From Victivallales bacterium (GTDB taxonomy: Bacteria; Verrucomicrobiota; Lentisphaeria; Victivallales; Victivallaceae), in assembly GCA_019038735.1 (NCBI GenBank), contig JAHOYW010000204.1, forward strand, positions 1 through 10,435: a stretch of DNA of 10,435 nucleotides. The letters run 5' to 3'. Positions within the stretch are counted from its first letter, which is position 1. The number at the start of each line of letters is the position of its first letter. The position numbers and the translations under genes are program-made. This document shows positions 5,027 to 10,435 of this stretch, piece after piece. The notes under the pieces were generated by a model that was not told where the DNA came from, searched no databases, and saw nothing but the letters and a program-made list of their open reading frames with translations.

Positions 5027-7321
5027 GTGAATAAGCTATTAATTTTGTGGCTGACAGCTTGTTGCGTATGTAGTTTTACGCTGAATGCCGCCACTATAAA
5101 AAGCATAAAGTTTGATCAGCAGGGTGGTTATTCTTTCCCTGAAAAAATGCTTTTATTTAATATGCAGCAGAAAGTTGGCAAAGTATATGATAAAAATACC
5201 CTTAATGAAGATATTAAACGTCTTTATGGTCTAGGCTTTTTTGATGACGTAGTTTCTGAAGTAAAAAGTATTGCCGGAGATAGTGTCGAAATCATCGTCA
5301 AGGCTAAGGTCAAACCGCGGGTTGACAAGATTCTTTTCAAAGGCAATAAAAAATTTAAAACCAAAGAACTCAGAAGCAATGTGGTGCTTGACTCTGGAAT
5401 GCCTCTGAATGATAATAAATTACGAGTCAGTGCCAATAGGATACGGGCTTTCTATAAGAGTAAAGGATATAATGACGTGCTGGTTGCGCCGAATCTGAAA
5501 AGCATCGGCGCAAATAAAATAGATGTTATCTTCAATATAAAAGAAAATCTTCGTCTGAAAATCAATAATATAACTTTTACCGGAGCAACAGTTTTTTCTA
5601 GCTGGAAGCTTAAAGGCGCGATTGCTAACAGGCATTCATATTTGAGCCGATTCCTTGAAATAGGTTTGCTGGAACGCAACGAAATGGGAAAAGACAAGGT
5701 GCGTTTACGTAAACTTTACTGGAGCGAGGGATACCTTGACTTCAAAGTCAAAGATATTAAAATAACTGACGAAAAAAATGATCCTGAGTATGTTGATATT
5801 AATTTTGATCTTTATGAGGGCAAGCCCTATAAAATGGGCAAAATTACCATTCTTGGAAACAAAGTTTTTAAAACTCAGGAACTTTTGCCTTTGATGCGTA
5901 TCAGAAAGGGTATGATCTATGATGATGAACTGGTTAAAAGATCTATAGAGATGATTCAAAACGCCTATGAATCATTAGGTTATACGAACATTGCTTGCCG
6001 TGAAGTGCGTTTGGCGGATTTTAAAACTCATAAGGTTAATATGCAACTCGTACTTAACGAGGGACGCAAATTTACTATTAACCGTGTGATTATAAGCGGT
6101 AATAACATTACTAAAGATAATGTTATTCGTCGTGAACTGGTGATTCAACCCGGTGATCCTTTGGATAAAAATCGTATCAAAGCGAGTAAAGAACGTTTGA
6201 TGGGAATGGGATACTTCAAAAAAGTTGAAGCTGTTACGGTTAACTCAAATGATTTCAATAAGAAAAATGTAGCCTTTGAAGTTGAAGAAAAACCAGCATA
6301 TCAATTTAAAGTTGGTGGTGGTGTCTCAAGTTACTATTCTTTGGTTGGCATGGGTGAGATTGTCAGTAATAACTTTGATATTACCAATCCTGAAAACTAC
6401 TTTAGAGGTGGCGGACAGCGCATACGTTTACAGGGAATGGTGGGTATTGAACGTAATAGTTTGAACTTTGATTTTGTTGAACCATGGCTGTTTGATATTC
6501 CTCTACGTTTATCTGTCAACGGCTACTGGAATACAGTTGTGTATCCAAACTGGAATGAAACCCGTTTGGGATTTAGAACCACACTGACTAAAAAAGTGTT
6601 TGACGATTTTACCAATGCTACAGTCGGCTATAAATTTGAGAATGTTAATGTTTTCAATATGGATCGTGACAAATCAGCAGAGTTGCGTTCCAATGAGGGA
6701 CGACAATATGTCAGCCAATTTTCTTTGCTGATTAATCGTGATACTAGAGACAGTATGTTTAATCCAACTTCTGGATATAATTTAAACGCGACTGGCGCGC
6801 TGGCGATGAAAGGTCTTGGCTCAAGCACTAATTTTTACCGTTTGGAACTTAAAGGCAGCCATTACTGGTCATTGCTTGACAAGGCACTTATTTTCCAGGC
6901 TGGAGCAAAGGTTGGTACGATTGCCCGTTTTAATCAAAAAAACGAGGCTCCAATATTTGAAAGATATTTTCTCGGTGGTGGTGAAACTATTCGTGGTTTC
7001 CCTTACCGCTCTGTCTCGCCGACGGATGTAAATAATGATCCGCTTGGCGGACAAACGATGTTGATGCTTACCGCGACAATGACGCATCCTATTTATAAAT
7101 TTGTTCGTGGAGCAATCTTCGTTGATGCCGGTTCTGCCTGGAAAAATTCATTTTCAATGAATATGGGTAAAATGAATCTTGGTGCTGGATATGGTTTGCG
7201 TATCAAGGTGCCGTACTTACAAGCTCCGATTCAACTTGATTTAGCGTATCCAATTGTTTCCACTGTAGACGGACTTGAGAAAAAAGTACGTTTCCATTTC
7301 AATATGGGATTTACCTGGTAA
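5027..7321 (+). CDS. bamA: Outer membrane protein assembly factor BamA
   Basis: BamA folds and inserts beta-barrel proteins into the outer membrane. Residues 1-21 look like a signal peptide, with cleavage probably after LNA. Five POTRA repeats follow at about 24-95, 97-174, 177-265, 268-347 and 350-423, visible as repeated I-F-GN, L-GYF/GY and EG patterns. The 16-strand barrel spans about 426-764, with FVEPWLFDIPL, INRDTRDSMFNPTSG and the loop-6 signature IRGF at 655-658 inside FLGGGETIRGFPYR. The 764 residues match the family (about 750-850). The last residue is Trp, not the more common Phe, but still aromatic as expected of an outer-membrane beta signal. The GTG start has an aaaaggga site 11 bases upstream. 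It directly follows dnaB, with no skp or lpx gene beside it, unlike the common bamA context. Confidence 0.95.
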   Translation: MNKLLILWLTACCVCSFTLNAATIKSIKFDQQGGYSFPEKMLLFNMQQKVGKVYDKNTLNEDIKRLYGLGFFDDVVSEVKSIAGDSVEIIVKAKVKPRVDKILFKGNKKFKTKELRSNVVLDSGMPLNDNKLRVSANRIRAFYKSKGYNDVLVAPNLKSIGANKIDVIFNIKENLRLKINNITFTGATVFSSWKLKGAIANRHSYLSRFLEIGLLERNEMGKDKVRLRKLYWSEGYLDFKVKDIKITDEKNDPEYVDINFDLYEGKPYKMGKITILGNKVFKTQELLPLMRIRKGMIYDDELVKRSIEMIQNAYESLGYTNIACREVRLADFKTHKVNMQLVLNEGRKFTINRVIISGNNITKDNVIRRELVIQPGDPLDKNRIKASKERLMGMGYFKKVEAVTVNSNDFNKKNVAFEVEEKPAYQFKVGGGVSSYYSLVGMGEIVSNNFDITNPENYFRGGGQRIRLQGMVGIERNSLNFDFVEPWLFDIPLRLSVNGYWNTVVYPNWNETRLGFRTTLTKKVFDDFTNATVGYKFENVNVFNMDRDKSAELRSNEGRQYVSQFSLLINRDTRDSMFNPTSGYNLNATGALAMKGLGSSTNFYRLELKGSHYWSLLDKALIFQAGAKVGTIARFNQKNEAPIFERYFLGGGETIRGFPYRSVSPTDVNNDPLGGQTMLMLTATMTHPIYKFVRGAIFVDAGSAWKNSFSMNMGKMNLGAGYGLRIKVPYLQAPIQLDLAYPIVSTVDGLEKKVRFHFNMGFTW

Positions 7322-7335
7322 AGAGGATATTCATC

Positions 7336-7599
7336 ATGTCTGAAAAAGAACAAAAAATCGAATTTCCAACTAATTGGAGTTATCGAATTATCACTGAAGC
7401 GGCAAATAAGGACTGCTGTGCCGCGATAGATGAGCTGTTGAAAGCTTACGGAATCAAAGCGAAGCTGGAGAAAAAAGACAAATCATCCAGTGGCAAATAT
7501 CAAGCCTACAGAGTTCAAGTAGTTTTCGAATCCCAGAAAATGATGAACGAATTAAGCTCCAAACTTTCAGCGATTGATGGTGTAAAATTTATGCTTTAA
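7336..7599 (+). CDS. DUF493/YbeD-like small protein
   Basis: An 87-residue cytoplasmic protein with no signal peptide or membrane segment. Its layout resembles the DUF493 (UPF0250, YbeD) family: an FPTNWSYRIITEA first strand, a helix with AIDELLKAYGI, a Ser-Lys-rich loop (KKDKSSSGKY), a strand YRVQVVFES, a helix MMNELSSKLSAIDG and a final strand VKFML. This is a beta-alpha-beta-beta-alpha-beta ferredoxin-like pattern, usually associated with small-molecule or regulatory roles, but the family's function is poorly known. An agagga site lies close upstream of the ATG. It is 14 bases after bamA and 13 before cinA, so it is probably co-transcribed. Family call rests on pattern recognition only. 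Confidence 0.75.
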   Translation: MSEKEQKIEFPTNWSYRIITEAANKDCCAAIDELLKAYGIKAKLEKKDKSSSGKYQAYRVQVVFESQKMMNELSSKLSAIDGVKFML

Positions 7600-7612
7600 A
7601 AGCAGGTGTAAG

Positions 7613-8827
7613 ATGAGAATAAGTATTATTTGTACAGGAACCGAGTTGCTGAAAGGAACTACGGTAAACACTAATTTGGCTTTTATTGGTCAAGAACTTA
7701 GTGAAGCTGGACTTGTGCCGATTAGAGCTCTTGTTGTCGGTGATAGCCTTGAAGATTTACGTCAAGCACTTGAGAGTGTGGTGGCTGATTCTGATATAAT
7801 TATTACTACCGGCGGCTTAGGTCCGACGCGTGATGATCTTACTCGCGATGTCGTTTGTGATTTTCTCAATCTTAAACTACACAGGGATTCCGAGATAGAA
7901 GCTGATTTATCGCGACGTTGGGCTAAACGCTATTCGACTTCGCCAAACGAAGATTATTTATTGCAGGCTAATGTTCCTGAAAGTTCAATAGTTCTAAAAA
8001 ATAATATTGGTACGGCTCCGGGACTGTGGATAAAAGGCGCAACAAAAGTTATATTATTACCCGGACCGCCGAATGAATTAAATCCAATGTTTCAAAATGA
8101 AGCTATGCCGCTTTTGAAAAAACTTGTCGGCAAGGCATGTTTTACCGCAAGCTTTATGATAGCATCAATATCCGAATTAGTAGTGCAGGAGAAAATTGAA
8201 GCATTGTTTGAAGGCTTACCTGTCTCTCTGGCATATTGTTCCTCTATTGAGGGCGTGAAAGTATTTTTCAGCGGCGAGAACGAGGATTTAATTAAAGAGA
8301 AGGCAGAGGACGCCAAAAAGCTTTTCGGGGATGCTGTTTTAGCGGATAATCGACTATCTCTGGTTCAAGAAGTTTCTGAACGCTTGAGAGGGCAGGGCTA
8401 TACTCTGGGGACGGCTGAATCATGTACAGGCGGTATGATCGCGGCGGCGATAACAGATTTACCTGGCTCGTCGCAAATCTTTTCCGGTTCAATAATATCC
8501 TACAGCAATGCTGTCAAAACAAAACTCTTAGGCGTTCCGCAGGAAGTTCTCGATACCTACGGAGCGGTTAGTGCTGAATGTGTGAGTGCTATGGTTTTAG
8601 GAGTAGCGAAAGCTCTTGATGCAGATGCCGCGATAGCGGTCAGCGGGATTGCCGGACCGGATGGAGGAACGGAAGAAAAACCTGTAGGTCTAATTTATAT
8701 AGCGGCGTTGCTGCATGATAAAGTCATTGTCGAAAAACACATTTTTTCGGGAAATCGAGAGTCAATCCGCAATCGCGCGAAAGTCAAAGCTCTATTAATG
8801 CTCCGGGAATTGCTCCTGAAAAAATAA
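7613..8827 (+). CDS. cinA: CinA-type protein: MoCF-like domain fused to nicotinamide-nucleotide amidase
   Basis: CinA proteins carry out pyridine-nucleotide salvage: the C-terminal PncC domain deamidates NMN to nicotinate mononucleotide, and the N-terminal COG1058 domain has been reported as an ADP-ribose pyrophosphatase. Residues 1-170 hold the MoCF-like domain, with CTGTELLKGTTVNTNLAFI, ITTGGLGPTRDDLTRD and ILLPGPPNEL. A short middle linker domain spans about 171-245. The PncC domain follows to 404, with TAESCTGG (Ser270 as the likely nucleophile), SGSIISYSNAVKTKLLGV and VSGIAGPDGGTEEKPVG. The 404 residues are near the family norm (about 410-430). The name reflects competence-inducible expression in Streptococcus, which should not be assumed here. 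An aggtg site lies just before the ATG. It is the last gene of the + strand block, followed directly by a terminator. Confidence 0.93.
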   Translation: MRISIICTGTELLKGTTVNTNLAFIGQELSEAGLVPIRALVVGDSLEDLRQALESVVADSDIIITTGGLGPTRDDLTRDVVCDFLNLKLHRDSEIEADLSRRWAKRYSTSPNEDYLLQANVPESSIVLKNNIGTAPGLWIKGATKVILLPGPPNELNPMFQNEAMPLLKKLVGKACFTASFMIASISELVVQEKIEALFEGLPVSLAYCSSIEGVKVFFSGENEDLIKEKAEDAKKLFGDAVLADNRLSLVQEVSERLRGQGYTLGTAESCTGGMIAAAITDLPGSSQIFSGSIISYSNAVKTKLLGVPQEVLDTYGAVSAECVSAMVLGVAKALDADAAIAVSGIAGPDGGTEEKPVGLIYIAALLHDKVIVEKHIFSGNRESIRNRAKVKALLMLRELLLKK

Positions 8828-8828
8828 A

Positions 8829-8864
8829 AAATCCGTGAATTTTCCCACGGATTTAATGTTTTTT
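8829..8864. terminator. Likely bidirectional terminator between convergent genes
   Basis: A perfect 9-bp stem pairs aaatccgtg (8829-8837) with cacggattt (8846-8854) around an 8-base loop. On the + strand it is followed by aatgtttttt, and on the - strand by a run of T (the A-rich bases 8820-8831 read in reverse). It begins two bases after the cinA stop and ends 12 bases before the stop of the convergent lipoprotein gene. It is therefore well placed to end both transcripts. Confidence 0.8.
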
Positions 8865-8876
8865 AGTCAAATTAAC

Positions 8877-10397
8877 TTATTTATTAGTAAGGCGTTGAGC
8901 AAGTCTGTTCATCATCATATTCATAACTGTTATGATATTTGAGTTTTGCCCTGTGCCGGATGCTATTAGTTTTACTTTTCCTGTTTTAGTGTCAAAAACA
9001 CGGATAGTGAAATTAATAGTAGCAACATCTATTGATGCGGTTTTGGGACCTATAACTTTTTCAAGGTCAACGTTAGGATACAGCGGTATCAGGGAAGGAC
9101 AGGCGTATGCCTCATACAGACGATGTGAAATTCCCAGATCACCCATAAGTCCATTATAATAACGTACTTTCTGGTTATACTCGATAACATAAGGTACAAT
9201 AAATGCTTGTTCCGCGTTAGAATCAAGGCTTATGCCATATTTTGCAGTAGCTCTACTCCGAAGAACCAGTTGTTTTACATAATATTGACTGAGCAGGTCA
9301 GCGAAAGACATAAAGTTGCCGGAAAGCGCAAGTTCCTGTCCTTTTTCCTGATCAGCTTTTATTATGTTTTTTAAGTCGGAATCGGCTTTGGCTGCCGCTG
9401 CGAGAAGTTGCTGGATATTTTTTGGATCAGCATTTTTATTTAAGCTGAGTTCATGAGCCAGTTTGCGGTATTTTGCCGCTAGTTTTCGATATTCTTGAAT
9501 TTTGACGCTTTCGCGTTGAAGACCTTCAATAGTGCTTACTATTTGGTCTAGTTGTGGATACATGCGATCCAGTTCATTGGCCAAACTATCGTCTTGAAAA
9601 GTTAAGGCACGATGATTTTCCAAGTCTAGAATATCACTGTTTTTCAAGCCTGTTGCCAGTACCACTTTGTTCTTTACTGCTTCAGCAAATTTACTGTTTG
9701 ACTGAACTTGGAGCATGACAGCAAAGTTATGCAGACGTATTTCATCATTTAAGGGCCAGATTGTTTTGCGGATAATTGGATAAAGCTTTTTATTGAATTT
9801 CGCGTATTGAGCATTATACTTACGGCACAAGCTGTCGTATTCTTTCTGGTATAAAAGTGCGTAATAGTATGAAAGATTAATGTTTACTTGTGAACGCTGT
9901 AACGCATCCATATTGCCGATAATTAAATAATCTGTATGTTTAAGCTTTGCTATCGTTTTGCTTAATGCTTTTTCATCAAGCTTGGTCTCAGTCAATAAAC
10001 TGTTATCCTGGATTATTTTTTTAATTTCGTCGGTTTCAGACAAGCTATAGCCACGTTTCATTAAATTCATATATAGAATATCTGTTGCCATGCGCCCATC
10101 AATATTCTTTGGATCGGTGTCGGCAAAAAGAGCAATCGCTACTTTACATTTTTGGGGCAGAATGAATTTTCCATTTAGACTATCGCTGGTATTCATTGAA
10201 CTTTCCATTCTGAATACGTCTTGAACCGTTGGGAAACGTTTTTTAAAGGAAATTCTGCCTGTTGGTCTTTGTGGTAAACGTCTTGGTCTACTGATAGTTA
10301 CTCCTGGAATCTTGTGCTGTGTAATTTGGCATCCAGTTCCAATAAAACCGAGAGCGGCAACTATACTCGCTACAACAACAGTATTTTTCTTACTCAT
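8877..10397 (-). CDS. Lipoprotein of unknown function, possible split CsgG/TolB-N-like domain
   Basis: I do not recognise this 506-residue protein as a named family. The N-terminus has Lys residues, a hydrophobic core (VVVASIVAALGFIG) and the lipobox IGTGC, so Cys23 is the likely lipidated residue; Gln at the next position favours the outer membrane if Lol rules apply. A basic, proline-rich linker follows (residues 36-56). Residues about 83-163 (KVAIALFADTD, DILYMNLMKRGYSLSETDE, TDYLIIGNMDAL) resemble the first half of a CsgG/TolB-N-type alpha/beta domain. Residues about 455-503 (DVATINFTIRVFDTKTGKVK, then a helix NMMMNRLAQRL) resemble its second half. Between them lie about 290 residues, largely helical and coiled-coil-like, rich in Lys, Glu, Gln and Tyr. 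The gene is convergent with the cinA operon, so it has its own promoter, probably outside the window. The CDS and lipoprotein calls are firm; the fold is inference. Confidence 0.85.
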   Translation of the reverse strand: MSKKNTVVVASIVAALGFIGTGCQITQHKIPGVTISRPRRLPQRPTGRISFKKRFPTVQDVFRMESSMNTSDSLNGKFILPQKCKVAIALFADTDPKNIDGRMATDILYMNLMKRGYSLSETDEIKKIIQDNSLLTETKLDEKALSKTIAKLKHTDYLIIGNMDALQRSQVNINLSYYYALLYQKEYDSLCRKYNAQYAKFNKKLYPIIRKTIWPLNDEIRLHNFAVMLQVQSNSKFAEAVKNKVVLATGLKNSDILDLENHRALTFQDDSLANELDRMYPQLDQIVSTIEGLQRESVKIQEYRKLAAKYRKLAHELSLNKNADPKNIQQLLAAAAKADSDLKNIIKADQEKGQELALSGNFMSFADLLSQYYVKQLVLRSRATAKYGISLDSNAEQAFIVPYVIEYNQKVRYYNGLMGDLGISHRLYEAYACPSLIPLYPNVDLEKVIGPKTASIDVATINFTIRVFDTKTGKVKLIASGTGQNSNIITVMNMMMNRLAQRLTNK

Positions 10398-10405
10398 TAC
10401 AACTT

Positions 10406-10412
10406 CCTCCTT
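10406..10412 (-). promoter_or_regulatory. Strong Shine-Dalgarno of the lipoprotein gene
   Basis: Read on the - strand, aaggagg lies eight bases before the ATG at 10397, a near-perfect match to the anti-Shine-Dalgarno. It fixes the start codon and suggests efficient translation. Confidence 0.85.
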
Positions 10413-10435
10413 GGTTTGGTGATAGTGTATTTAAA

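Noticed and set aside
10413..10435. Possible -10 element (tacact) on the - strand upstream of the lipoprotein gene
   Set aside because: It matches the consensus poorly and any -35 element would lie outside the window, so it cannot be supported.
1..10435. Mobile element, phage, CRISPR or defence system
   Set aside because: All + strand genes are core housekeeping families in a conserved order, and no transposase, integrase, direct-repeat/spacer array or terminal inverted repeat is visible.

Overview
The window looks like an ordinary chromosomal housekeeping region from a Gram-negative bacterium. It carries a BamA outer-membrane assembly factor and a signal-peptidase-II-type lipoprotein, both of which imply two membranes. 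The sequence is moderately AT-rich, and start codons other than ATG are used (TTG for rpsF, GTG for bamA). The gene order (prs, L25/Ctc, pth, rpsF, ssb, rpsR, rplI, dnaB) is a widespread bacterial arrangement. Together with an outer membrane, an acidic-tailed L25 and a divergent Prs, it would suit a member of the PVC group such as Lentisphaerota. That placement is a low-confidence inference from general impression, not from a search.

Positions 1-8827 hold eleven genes on the + strand, all tightly spaced (gaps of about 12 to 50 bases). I see no convincing internal terminator or promoter, so they may be one long operon or a set of overlapping transcription units. In order they are: the 3' half of prs (PRPP synthetase), rplY/ctc (L25), pth (peptidyl-tRNA hydrolase), rpsF (S6), ssb, rpsR (S18), rplI (L9), dnaB (replicative helicase), bamA, a small DUF493/YbeD-like protein, and a two-domain CinA. 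The block joins nucleotide precursor supply, ribosomal proteins and ribosome rescue, replication (SSB and DnaB), outer-membrane protein insertion and pyridine-nucleotide repair.

Positions 8828-8876 hold a hairpin flanked by A-rich sequence on one side and T-rich sequence on the other. It can act as a shared terminator for the + strand operon and for the convergent gene beyond it.

Positions 8877-10397, on the - strand, encode a 506-residue lipoprotein with a strong Shine-Dalgarno. I do not recognise it as a named protein. Its N-terminal third and its C-terminal end resemble the two halves of a CsgG/TolB-N-like alpha/beta domain, separated by about 290 mostly helical, coiled-coil-like residues. 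It is the least explained part of the window.

I found no RNA genes, mobile elements, CRISPR arrays or phage genes. No stretch longer than 300 bases lacks a gene. Apart from the lipoprotein, the points worth a second look are small: in-frame tandem repeats in ssb and rplY, substitutions at usually conserved positions in Prs, Pth and DnaB, and bamA sitting next to dnaB rather than among envelope genes.
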